From Panagrolaimus kolymaensis (taxonomy: Eukaryota > Nematoda > Chromadorea > Rhabditida > Panagrolaimidae), in contig JAJQJQ010000011.1 in assembly GCA_028622995.1 (NCBI GenBank), positions 2,790,001 to 2,854,000 of the forward strand: 64,000 nucleotides of DNA. Reading direction: 5' to 3'. The translations under genes were made by a program, and so were the position numbers. The notes under the pieces were generated by a model. The model did not search any database. It saw only the letters and a program-made list of their open reading frames with translations, and was not told where the DNA came from. Position 1 is the stretch's first letter; each line of letters starts with the position of its first letter. Below, in pieces: positions 10,863 to 30,700 of the stretch.

Positions 10863-12503
10863 ATGGTAAACTTTATTATTTATATCCTTGTTGTTATATT
10901 TGGTTCAAGTTCATGGTTATCAACAAATTCAGTTTGGATGGAATTATCCCTTATTGTTGAAGAATTACCCGAAGGATGGAATCTTCCATCATATTTGAGC
11001 GCTATCATTCAAGTAAGTTTTTTTTAATATTTTCTTTATTTAATTTTTTTTATTGAGTTTCAGATATCATGCATTGGACCCTTATTGTATTCAATTATTC
11101 ATAAATGCACAAACTTTAATTTTCCGACAGCTCCAATAATTCAAGGATTATTAATTTTATGTACAATTTGCACCATCGCTCTTGCATTTTTATGGAATAA
11201 AACAGCAATAATATTTGGATATGAAAGATCAATAAGTTTAATAATAATAATGTTTTTTATGGCATTAGTTAATTCAACATCGGATGTTTTATTTATGCCT
11301 TATATGTCCACATTTCAACCAACATATTTAACAGCATATTTTGTTGGAATGGGTTTAAGTGCTTTGATTCCTAGCATAGTTTCATTAATTCAAGGTATTG
11401 TATTTTACTTTTTTCGACATCCCTCCACATTCTTGGTGATGCAAATCATTTGATTTTTTAGGAACTGGAAATTACGAGTGTTTTTATAATGCAACATCAA
11501 ATAGCACAGAGCCTAATTATTTCACATCAAGATTTGGAGTACGTGATTATAATTTGATTATGTTTGCATGGATGTTAATAACCGCTTTCTCATTTGCATT
11601 TCTCCATTGGGGGCGACATTTAATTAAATCTGAAAAATTTAAATCATATTTAGTTGAAACCGATCTCAAATTTAAAGCAGACGAAATTTCACCATCAAAT
11701 ATCCAAAGTTTAGAGGAAATTCAAAATAATGATAATTCAAGTTTTATTCGCTATTGCACTTTCCTTGGATGTTTATCAATTATTTGTGCACAAATGAATG
11801 GAATTGTACCAAATATTCAAAGTTATTCAGCATTATCATATAATCAGGCAATCCTTTTATCTTACTTTTCTTCCAATCCAAAAAGCGATAACCTTGTTTC
11901 GAAATAGAAAATATCTTTAAAATAAAATTTACCATAACGAGTTTTCTTGGATAAATAAAGTGCACAACTTTGTATAGGGTTTCTAATTTTTGCCACCATA
12001 TTGGATGATTAGTCGCAGCCAATTTTTAACTTTGTTTTTAGTTAACCTATCATCTTGCTTTATCATTTGGTGATGCCGCTCAAGCCTTTGCATGTTTTAT
12101 TCCAATTTGGATTCAACCACGAAAAACTTCAACTTTAATAACTTTAACAATAATTGCTACAGGATTTTGTGCTTATATAGTTTCACTCGCTGCCCAAAGC
12201 CCTACCCCACTTTTGCTTAATTCATTTTGGGGCAAATTTTTTTCTGTTTTTGCTTCCACTATGGTTGCTGCCCTTCATGCTTATCTTCGAACTGTTTTTA
12301 CTTGCGTTCTTCGACAAGATAATCCAAATAGTGAATCAAGATTATTTTGGTGTGGAGCTTTTATGCAGGTTTGTTTTAGAGTTAATTGAAGTCAAAATTG
12401 GTGCTATAAATTTCTTTAGATTGGTTCATTCATTGGAACTTTCATAATGTTTCCACTTGTAAATATTTTTAATTTATTCGAATCGGCTCCACCATGTCGT
12501 TAA
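10863..12503 (+). CDS. Riboflavin transporter (SLC52/RFT family)
   Basis: Exons 10863-11012, 11064-11394, 11462-11847, 12042-12368 and 12420-12503; 425 codons. It is a multi-span membrane protein with SLC52 landmarks: [13 protein letters not shown] near the N-terminus, [21 protein letters not shown] before an extracellular loop, [11 protein letters not shown], and [18 protein letters not shown]. It should import riboflavin across the plasma membrane. The third intron opens with GC, not GT (CAG|GC at 11848); splicing there joins SYNQ to LTYHLA exactly as family members read. The alternative GT donor farther on (CTT|GT near 11899) would keep frame but add about 16 unmatched residues. It converges with the GPCR gene, 153 bp apart. 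Confidence 0.87.
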
Positions 12504-12656
12504 TTATGTAAAAATGTCGATTTCTTTAAATTTTTTTTGCTTTTTGTAAATTTTCTTTTTTATAAAAACTTTATTTATCATTACAAACGAATTTACAAAT
12601 TTTAAATAATTACTAAGAAGATATATTTGCTTAAATAAATTAATCATTTCAAAAAG

Positions 12657-14085
12657 TTACATTAAACTCGATGATGGTTGAGGAGAGTATTGCCGTTCAG
12701 CCCAATTACAACATAAAACGGCTAAAAATCTGCTTCGAAGAGATTTTGAAACTATGATTAGAAGCAATGGATTAATACCACTAAACAAATCGCTTGATGC
12801 CATCCAAATGCTTCGATGTGAATGTTGTTGTCTAAAAATAAATAAATGGGTCAAAGAATTTTTGGAAAGAGGAATCATTACTTTGCTGAATCATCAACAG
12901 ACATATTGCATACGCCTACAGTATAAATAAACATGAAAAAGAATATTATGAAACCGCAAACAGCTAATTTGAGTTCACGTTTTTCCCAAAGAATAACAAC
13001 TTGGGTGCTTTTTGTTTGAGCTCGAATCGATACTTTTTTGGCTGGAATTTGGAAGCTATGCACTTCACTATTCTCAAAATTAAGAACTTACCTAAACTTC
13101 GAATGGATACAGCATGAACATGGGATGGCTTAAAATCATATGAACCTTTGCTAGATTTTGAAACAGCTCCACTGCTTTTTCTTCGCCCATTCGAAGCTGC
13201 TGTCAAAACCGTGGCTGAACTTGATCGACGTTTCGTAAGTAAACTAGCCCGGCGTTTTGCAGACATAATATGTCGTTGAACGCTCGTATAAAATATTGAA
13301 ACATATGAAAGGAAACAAATTAAACTCGCAATGCTGAGAGTAATAGCAGCCGAATATTTAAATGTTAAAAGTAAATCTTGATTATCCCATACAATTGTGG
13401 CAGAACGGCTTCGATTATCAACAATCTTATAACGCTCAACAGATTGTAAAATAATTTTGGGTGAAACATAAATGGGTCCAGAAAGGCAAATAATTATGGT
13501 AATTACTCGAATTACTGAACCTCTCCAACGCTGAAAATTAAAAAAGTTTGTAAATCCGTTGCATAATTTAGAGAGTTTCGAATAGGAAAATATTCAAATG
13601 TATTTTTATTTTAAAAAAAACTTACTCTTTTATGTTCATGTGGAAATACGATGGCTGATAAACGATTTAATGCAATAAAAAGCACGGTTAAATGTTGATT
13701 CACTGCTAAGGCCCACATCTAAAAGTATCTCTTTTCACAAATGTAATTTGTGAATTTTTAACTTACAGCGCAACTGGCATAATGAACAATCCAAGTTGGC
13801 AATTGAAGATATATTTCATCGGTAAACCAACCATAACTTGGAAATCTAAGAAAAATATAAACATGCGCCATCTAAAATAAAACTACGTTCTTCAAATTTA
13901 CTTAAGAAAAAGAGGAAACATGCCTGTAAAACATCAAAAACTCCAAGAATAAATGTAAGGGTGAAAAATCCTGATCGTAAAGGTGCAGTACTTCGATATG
14001 CAAGAAGTGAAATTAAGAATATAACATACATTACAAAAAGAAATGAAGAAATTGTTAAAAAGCATACATCAATCGGTGAAGGCAT
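12657..14085 (-). CDS. Seven-transmembrane chemoreceptor (Srv-like GPCR)
   Basis: Exons, in coding order, 14085-13924, 13871-13767, 13718-13626, 13530-13092, 13041-12882 and 12831-12657; 377 codons. Seven hydrophobic segments are visible, with the nematode serpentine signature ALNRLSAIVFPHEHKR after TM3 and LSGPIYVSPK at TM4. A Ser/Arg-rich third cytoplasmic loop (RRASLLTKRRSSS, RRKSSGAVSK) precedes TM6. The Srv class fits best; Srg is possible. The first intron uses a GC donor (CAG|GCATGT at 13923-13922); a GT donor nearby gives a stop. Chemosensory function is inferred from the family. A TTTTAG acceptor ends at 14110, 24 bases before the ATG, hinting at trans-splicing or a leader intron. 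Confidence 0.83.
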
Positions 14086-17000
14086 GATTTTTTTTAAATA
14101 TTTTTTTACCTAAAATAATATATTATTAAATTTTTAAAGAGTTTATATAGAAATGTCACGCAGACATTGAAGCCTACTTTAAGGTTTCGCGTGTGATACA
14201 GATTAAAATAAATTTTAATTTTCAAGAACTTTAATATTATTACTTTTTTTAGATTTTCTTTAAATATAAAAACAAAGATTCAAAAAACGAACAAAAAGTT
14301 GCAATTTAGTTGGAATTAATAATATAAAGCGAGGGATGAAGAAGCAATGTGTGAGAAGAGGGGGATTAATTAAACATTTGGAACGAAGCTTCTTTGAAGG
14401 ATGGAAGGAGAAAGAAAACTAAGTCCAAACATAGTAGCAATGAGCAGTTTTATTTTGCAAACAAAATTAAAAATGAAAAATGCATATTAATTTTTGAGAA
14501 AAGAGACAATCGAAGCCTTTATAAAAAAAACTTCCGCTTGAGTTAAAGTTCAAATGAACACAGATGATATGATAATGAACAGGGAGAAGAAGTTCATACG
14601 AGACTTTTAAAAATTAAAAAAGCTTTAACATCTAAGTTAACTGTGTCGTCAGATTATAAGGAACTTTTTATTCAGCTGACTATACGAAGACCATTTAAAA
14701 AAACCATAGAATGGAATTTCTCTAAACTTTTGCCTTTTCGGCGCTTTAATATTAAACATGCCCACATTGCGAAGCCCTTCAAACTTTACACCTACATTTT
14801 TGAGATAAACAAATTCATAAAAAATTCATTAACTACATATTCAAAGGTTTCCGTAAAAATGAGGTGTTAGAATGAATTAACTGATACACAAATGAAGAAA
14901 AAAAGAATATCTAAGGCTTCGAAATGAGAGCTACAATAATCTTTAAAAATCAAAAACGTGATTAATTTTGATAGGCTTCAAATTCAAAATGTAACAAGGA
15001 TAACTGAGCTTAACCATTGATAAAATGCGGGGTATCCACCTCTATTTGAAGAAAGAGGCTCGATAAAAAAAAGAATGTCTTTGACGCTTAATTGACTGCA
15101 ATTAATTAAATTCAAGATGCTAAAAATGCTCCAAAAAAAATAAATAAAGCGTGATTAGCGGATATTTCACATTCTGAAACAACCCAAAAATGTGGTTTTA
15201 ATAGTGAAAAGTTCCAGCTATGTAGTTAAAAGCAAAGGATGTGCGATAACATAATTAAACTATATGGGGAGGCTTTAAAGCAGATGAATAACCAACAAAA
15301 AAGCTTTTAAAGTTTTTTTTCATTAAAAAAATGTGCATGTATGAGAACAGAAAAACTCACAAAACACAAAAAGGGATTTATCAGAGGTGGGAACTTCAGT
15401 TAAGAAAAAACACAATCAAAAATTTATTTAAGCCTCTTGATTGTCGTTTATAGCTTAGATTAAAATGCAAATATTTATTTGTAAACATCTTCTTTTTTGA
15501 TTAAAAATAGAAGTTTTGCTTTATTCAACAAACAAGAGCTTCTTTAATCTCAAAAACCAAATGTTTTTTTTTATTTTCTCGAGTCTTTTTTGATTGCAAA
15601 CTATAGTCCAAATATTTTTATACTAAACTTTTACTTGTTTTTTTTTTATTTTGAAGAAAAAAGTCAGAAGTCAAATGCTATAGTTTAAGGCCAAAAATAG
15701 TCGAGAACAAAAAAAGCGAAAACACAAATGTCAAAAGTTGTAGTTACTCATTAAATCTCAAGATTTTTGCTACACGATTAAAATACAGTAAGACAGATAA
15801 TGAAGATGAGAAAGATTTTGATTAATTACAAAATTAAAATTTTTGTCAACAACAACAAGTATGTTATTCTCGAAATATGGAAGTGCCCGGTATGTTTTTG
15901 GCAACAAAAAAAATTGCGTCATAATAAAGGCTCCAAAAAAATAATAACGAAATTTTTTTATCGCAATAAAAGATGGTAACATAATAAAAATCTCAGTTGC
16001 AAAAGTTTCTGACACCAAAAAACAAATTGTTGTTTAAAAAAAGTTGTTTTTTTCTTTGCAAAAAAATAGTTCCCATTGATTTCCGGATGACTTAAGCGTT
16101 TTTTTTTCTCCTATTAAGTGGACAAGTGACCATCGCCTGCATACATAATAGAACATTAGCAAGCAAGCGAGAGAAAAAGCAAAAAGATGGCTGTTTTAGG
16201 AATGAGAGTAAACGGTTTAAAGTTTATTTTAGCTTTTTACTAGAATTTTACCATAAAACAGGGAAAAAGTCGTAATATGAGAAAATAAAAACAAAGTTGA
16301 AACACAATTTCAGGGTTCAAGGATGGCAGAATTTCGAGATAATTCTATCAATGAAAACAAACTAAATAAAAACAATTGAAACTAGATAAGGTTTAAAATG
16401 TCACGCAACAACGTGGTTGTTTCCTCTTCCTTTTTTTCTTTAAAATTTTGTAAGGTTTGAAATTAAATCCCTAAAGGAAATTTATTTAGAAAAAATATGT
16501 GAAAGTCAAGAATTCTAAGTCCTTATGGCAGCCACGTTGTGTGCCACGTTTGAACCCCATTTCTTCAAAATTACTCATTTAACTATTTCTTTCTTTTTTA
16601 CGTGTTTGTTTGTTTTGGACTTCAAAATATATAGCTGCGCCCCTTATTTAATGAGGAGTTTAGAAAATGTCATCACAAACACACACATTTAGAGATTCAA
16701 AACAATGTGTGCTTATAGCCATTTTATTTTCACATGGGAAATGGAATGGCGTGGCACCCTTGTCAAATGCGACTTTTTTTTAATCAAGAGGACATTTTTC
16801 GATCAAATAAAAAAGGAATATGGTGAACATGTAAATAGTGAGTTTCAAAAGATTTGTAACACGAGAAACAAAATTAAAAGAAGATAGAGCTCTTGTCTTA
16901 AACCAAGGATCAGTTGAATCAGCTTCAAAGTGAAAATATATGAAAATGCGAATAAATTAGATTTCAAAAAAGTGAAAATAAAAAGATAACTTGTCGCCGT

Positions 17001-20000
17001 CCAGAATAAATTCCATTCACCTTTGATTGCTGTCATAGTCGGCGATCATCAATCCTTCAAGTGGCCACAAAATGAAATAAAAAAAGTTAAAATAACAAAA
17101 AAGTTTTTTGTTATTTTAAAAATAAATATGTTTTAACAAGCATATAGCAGAGTGATCATTTGCTATTTTTTCTGTTATTTATTTTTATAAGAAAGCCGCT
17201 GCCGGCAACGACATTCAAACAAAAGAAAGCAAATCAAAGAACAAAAGGCCTTAAAGAAAAAAGGTTGTTTTTTTGGTAATGTTTCAAAAAACAAAAATGA
17301 AAAATTGGAGAAAAAAATGTATGGAGTCTTTAAAAGGCAATTACCCGCATTTTTTTGTAATTAAAAAGCATCACAAAATTTATGGTTGTTTTGAAGTTTA
17401 TTCAAAAAAAAACGGGAATGGTTTTTAGTGGAACAAGCGAGTACTCGTAAGTAAGCATGGATTATTGGGTAAGGCTTACCCAAAAAAGGATTAGGGAAGT
17501 TTTTAAACATGGCTTGCTTTTGAATTTGATACTTTTAAAAGAAATATTGGGTTAAAGGTTATGGTAAATGCAAAAACATTCTGATCGAAACCGTTTTGAT
17601 ATAAACTTCGATGCAAAAAGCTCTTCCATCCATTGCTATATTTGCAGTTGATACGATTCGAAGAATTTTTCAGACAAAGATCGCTCTCTAAAAGGGCACA
17701 CTTACTTATAAATTCGTTATTTTTAATTAATTTCGCCAGCCGAAATTCTTAAATAACCGGAACTCAATCCATCAGTCTCTTTGTTTTTTTCTTCGTTGAA
17801 ACCCCCTTCGAAAAAAACATTCCCATATTAAATATGATTCAATTCAAGAAAAAGAGTGAGAAATAAATATAACATACGTCAAAAAAATAAACAATAAAAG
17901 AATGCTTAAAAATTTATTACAAAAAAAAGATTTGAAATTTTTTGCATCAAATTACAAACTTTAAGAAACAAGCAAGTTGTTTTTTCAATGACCAAGAAAC
18001 AACAACATTTTTTTTGCAAGAACGAAAAAAAGAACTCGGTTTTTGACTATAAAAAAACACTCCAAAAAAATGCAAGACACGAATTTCTAATAAACTTTTT
18101 TCTAAACTTTTTCTCCCCAAAAACAAAACAGAGTGAAGAAGAGTCTCATGGTTTATGAAGTTTTGAAGATTACTTAAAAAGGATTTGAAAAAGAAGGAGT
18201 ATTTTCAACTCATTTGAAAAGAGTAAATATCGTTGGCGGTTTTTGTTGTTGAAATGAATGTTGTTTTTAGGAGGAAGATAAAGAATATGAATGAAGGAAG
18301 AAATTATAAATAAAGGAGGCTCAAAGAAAGTAGCTAATGATGGAAATTATTGTAAATAATATTTTTAGAAAATTTGTTATTTTGTTATTTCTTTAAAGAA
18401 AGAAGCAAAAAAGCGGGGAGTTAATCATCGAATTAAAGGAGTTGACTCGAGGGAAAAAAAAAAACAGAGTCAAAATGCTTTAAGAAATAGGATTAAAAAT
18501 AAAGTGTTGTAATAATAACAATAATAATAATAAAGATTATTTACATACACAAATTTATAACAACTACAAATAAACAGTAATAATTGACCCTCATGATTTG
18601 AAAATAGAAGTAAAGGATTTGACGAAAAAAAAGTGATATGTGAAAATTTTGTGGGAAAAATAGTCTTTTAAAATATCGGAAATTTATAACTAGAGGCTAT
18701 AATTTTTGAATATCAACTCTTAGAAGGTTTAACATTATCACGTTTCATTTCCATGAAACTAATATTTAGAATGCCTTAGGCTGTTTGCAAAGAAAAAAAG
18801 TTAGAAAGAATTTTGAACTTTTAGAGGAACTAAAATTCTAAATTAGCAAGTTTAAAATGATGCGAAAAAAATGATTAAAGAACGGTAAAATTCGTCCCAA
18901 GCTAGACACGCAGAAAAATCATTTGGTAATGAATCTATTTTTTGAATAGAACTTTACCATAACATATTAGAAAGCTTTATAAATTTTCATGCCATTTTTA
19001 AAATGATAGAAAAAGGAAAATGACAGCAGTTTTTTTACTCAATTTTTTAAAAACCTAAATGTTTTAAACCATTAAAATGTTTACTAAAAATATTTATTCT
19101 AAGTCAAAAATAGAACTTCCTTAATTATAACGACAAATAAAAAAATAAAAACAAACAAATTTTCATGAATGGGGTTTTTGTTGTAAATAGCATTGAGACT
19201 TTTTTCTAAAACAAAAAAAAGTTTAAAATCGTAACGAATTCTTATTTATGTTAGATATACGAAAAAGACTAAAGGTTTTTTTATTTATCTCTTAAGGCTA
19301 TCTTTTAAAAGGATTTTTTAAGGCAAAAGAGTATGAGTGTCCTCTAATCTAATTTGCATAACAAAAACTAGTTAGTGTCAAAGTCAATGTCCAGTAAAAA
19401 ATGTACGAAAAACAAAAAATAGTTTATTTTTTGTAAAAAGAAAAGCCTAAATTAAATTATGGTAATTGGAAAATAATATTATAACAAAATTGTTTTGTTA
19501 AATTCTAAAGAAGTGAAGAAACAAAACTCTAAATATGATATATAATATTTATGTGTTGTGTGTGCCTCAAAAGATAAAGTTAATAAACTTTGAATTTTCT
19601 ATAGCTTTTGCTTTGTTAGAGATTAACATCTCTCCTGATCCTGCAGACACCACTTTATATATTTTTAAAATCGGTGTCAACAACTTTACATCAAAACTTT
19701 TCATCTAAAAAAACAAACAATTTCTTTAACTGTTTTTCTTTTCTGTTGCTTCACGTGGTTTATATGTATATAAAAAATGCTTTTAAGGATTTTTTAAAAT
19801 ATATTTATAAAGTCACTAATGTTTCATTTTTCTTCATCGTCTTTTTTTTTAATCGACTAACTGCTGTGTTTATTTATGCCACTCCTTTGTATGTCTCATT
19901 GAAGCAAAGCAAAGAAAAAGCTTTAACAAGCATGTTGTTATTATTTAGATGTTTGGAGTTATGTCAAATATAAAATAAATTCCACAACTTTCAAAATGTC

Positions 20001-20580
20001 GAAACTTTATTTTTGTTGTTGCAAAAGTTCGAAGACCCATTCAGATTTAAGCTTCAAAAAGTTAGTTCAATTCTCTCGAACTGCATCTTTTGTCTGTTTA
20101 TTATTTTTTTGTTTTTTTTATATTTATGACGACATCAGAAATAGAGAGGGTCGTTTTCAAAAATACATACACATTTCAAGACCAAATATGGAGAAACATT
20201 TTACTTGCTTGATAGTGACTGACAGCTCGTAGTTTGTTAGTAAAGAAGGCTAAAAGCAATTTTTAGACAAAAATAAATTATTTAAAAGTTATTTTTAGTC
20301 AACCAACCGTAGACAATAATATTCATAACTTTGGTTTAGAAAAAAAAAAGATTGTTTAAAAAACAAATTTTTGTTATTGAATTAGTGTCGTCATCGTTTC
20401 TTTCATTTAAAAAACACAATTTTTATTTATTTATTCGTTTAAAAAATTATAAGTCTGAATAATGAGTTAAAAAGAAAAACTGTTCATAAGTGTTTAACAA
20501 AAACCCTTAAATATTGCAAAGATCAAAAATGGCACTTTTAAAATTTAAAATAAAATAGAAAATTGTCGATGATTGATTAT
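14086..20580. other. 6.5-kb gene desert, mostly A-rich on the + strand
   Basis: I find no supportable gene, tRNA or transposon here. From about 14.2 to 19.6 kb the + strand is conspicuously purine- and A-rich; from about 19.65 to 20.2 kb it turns T-rich. Short trinucleotide-like AAT runs occur near 18.51 kb. The content could be promoter or leader-intron sequence for the GPCR (-), the downstream flank of pecanex, or noncoding RNA; the sequence alone does not decide. Confidence 0.45.
17087..17119. repeat. Perfect 16-bp palindrome with one-base centre
   Basis: TTAAAATAACAAAAAA at 17087-17102 and its exact reverse complement at 17104-17119 flank a single G. It could form a hairpin or cruciform; in AT-rich DNA such a structure may also arise by chance. 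Confidence 0.6.
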
Positions 20581-27769
<7,189 letters not shown>

Positions 27770-30700
27770 GATTACAACTAATTAATCGAATTTACATATA
27801 TAAACATGACGGGATTTTAGATCTCTGAAAGCTATAAAAGATTTAATAAATGGAATCGAATATAAAGTAGTGATGAGGGCGACGGTAAAAAAAAGAAGAT
27901 ATATTCCATGTAAAAGTTTGCATAAATCAATAAAGCAATAATTAATAAATTGGAAGAAAAGTAAATAAGTTTATTAAAAATTTTGAGAAGCATCGATTAT
28001 TAAAAGTCACATGGAAGATGAATGCCAGAAACATTCAATAAAAACAACGCATTGAAGCATTATTTTTTAGTTGTTCTGAATTAAAAGATTCCAAAAGCTT
28101 TTGAAAAAACATCTCGTTATTATTCATATTAGCTTCAGTTACGCTCAAAATATATGGATTGAATTGAGTCATTTAAAAAAAACTCATGCAAACAAAATTT
28201 GAGTAAGTAAAATTAAATTATTTAATGTTCAATGAGAAAAACAACAAAACAGAACTATTATGAAAGTATCTATTTTTAAGCTGGAAGCAAAACAAAAAAC
28301 GATATTTAAAAAAGTAACACGAAAAGTTTTTATGGCAAAAATTTTTTTAAGATAAAAAACCGAAAAAAAAACGACACAACTTTAAAAAAAGAAAGAGAGC
28401 ATTCTTGTTGTTCCCTTCCATCCGTCGTCGTCAAAGTGTTCGCTGCCGCTTAGACAATGTTTTGACAGCAGAAATAAAAGTAAATGATAGAAAAATAATA
28501 TTGAAAAAAGAGTGTTCGTTTATTCAGCAAGGCTTCCTTCTCTCGTGAAATGGAGGAAGGAAAGAGGCAACAACTACGACGACGCACATTAAAATTTGAT
28601 GAGTAAAAACTATGGAAAGCGGTTTGCTTCTGTATTTTGCGCAATTTTAGAGTTAATACATTCAAGAAAAAATTTAGAGATAATAGGCTTATTTTGAAGG
28701 ATGAGAATCAAAGGTCAGAATGGATTTGGATTAGCTTCGAAGATTAATAGATTTATTTTGTAAAAATGTATGACGAGAAAATAAAAAAATGAAAAGGCTA
28801 CTGTAATATCAAACAACCTCCAAAACTTGTTGATAAAAAGTGAACTCGTCTTTGCTTTCACAAATTTGACACTCGGGAGTTCTTCCAAAAACATTTCTTA
28901 TCAGTTTTTAACAATCTTTCTTCATATTTCAACTTTTTGCTTTTTTCACTTTTGAAAGTCAATAAAGGAATAAAAACTGAAATTTTAGTTTTTTTTTACA
29001 AATTGTGATGTTTATGGTAAAGGGAAAATACAAAACATTGACAGCAGCAATTCATCTCTGAACGAGATTGTCATGGATCAAAAAAAAAACAATGGATGAA
29101 CCCTAGCTTCTTCCTCTTTCTCATTTATTTAAAGCATAAAAAACACCACGACTAGCATTACGAACTCCGTTTGAGGTTGATAAACTAAAATAAAAAAGAG
29201 ATATAAATTCGAAAAGAAAATCCAAACCTTAAAACAAAATAGAGTAATTTTGGAGGAAAGCTTTTTGATTTTTTTCTATTTTATACATACTACTACCGTA
29301 CTGAGTTTCTTTGTTGCTCCTTCTTTATTTTTATTTTTTCCTATGTTTAAAATTTTTTAGAATTCCAAACCTTTGAATTTTCCCATTTCTTCGTTAACCG
29401 AAAAATGGACATATTTTTTCTTAAAAAATGTGGCAGGCTTCAAAGCTGAGACTGCTTCTTTCGGCACATCGTTTCAAGCTGATTTAATACGCAATTTATT
29501 GTTTTTCAAACCTTTTTTATGTTCATAAAATATGGCTTCTTTCGGCAATGAAGAAAACCATTTTTTCTCTCGGTTATTGGTTGCTTATCTTCTCGTTTTC
29601 TTCTTTCATTTCCCAAATTGGTATTTAAATTTTTTCTTTTAAAAAAATATGTTTTTTTGTGGAATTTTTTTCAAACCCCATAATTTTTTTGGAAGCTATA
29701 ACTTTAGCTAGCCTTTTTTTCTTCTTCTTCTTTCTTCAAATTAGTAATTTGTCAGAATTGAAGAAGGCACTCACTCGGTGGACCGGAAAGAGTTTTTTCA
29801 AGAGTTTTTTTTCAAGTGTCTTTTTCCTTCTTTTTTTCATTAAAATTTTTTTAATCAACAAAAACAATTCATTTTTTTGGAGCTAGCTCTAAGACAATGT
29901 TTTCGTAAGAAAAAAAACTTTAGTACTTTAGTATACCGTAGTTTTGTTACTTGCAGATGTTTTGTCTCTCGCATTTGTAGAAAATAAAATGTGGGTAATA
30001 TTTTGAATATTGCCATATTTTGTGATTAAATGATATCGACTCATAAAGCTTATTGGCTTGCTTGGTGGTTGAATTAAAATATTCTACAATCTTTTTTTTA
30101 AATTTGTTATGAATTTTCTGCAATTACAAGATTCTCGTAATTCCATTACATACATAAATTTTTCTCCTTGTTTTATTATTTATTCGACCTCGTGCTAATC
30201 ATTCATTATTAATATTTGAAATACTTTTTTTTAAATGAAAGCTTTTCATTTTTAAATGGAAATATAGGTTCCAAAAACTTTATAAATTATTTTATTTATT
30301 TTTTTGCACATCAAAGAATTTATAGTTTCATCCTATGACAATCTCAATTTGAGACAATATTTGTAAACTAAAAAAGTATTCTTCTGAATTGTCTTCTCCT
30401 TGTTTTTATTTTCATGTCTATAACTCATTTGTTTCTTCTTTTTTTCTCGTGTTTTTAAATAATACAACAACAAAAAAATAACATGCGTGTATTTTTTTCA
30501 TCTTTTTTTTCTTATCTTCTCCATTCCTCCTTAGAGATGCTTGGTTATGGCCCCATCTTTTTTTTAAGACAGGCGTTAATGGCATTTTTTATTGAAGCTA
30601 TTATATTTTTATTTTTTAGAGTATAAGAAAAAATAAAATATTGGGAGCCATTGGCTACCAAAATTGGAAGAAACTGGACCAATTTAATTTTATCTTTCAA

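Noticed and set aside
11848..11907. Reading the riboflavin transporter straight through to the stop at 11907.
   Set aside because: The added residues do not fit the family and the conserved LTYHLALSF segment lies in the next exon, so a GC-AG intron is the better explanation.
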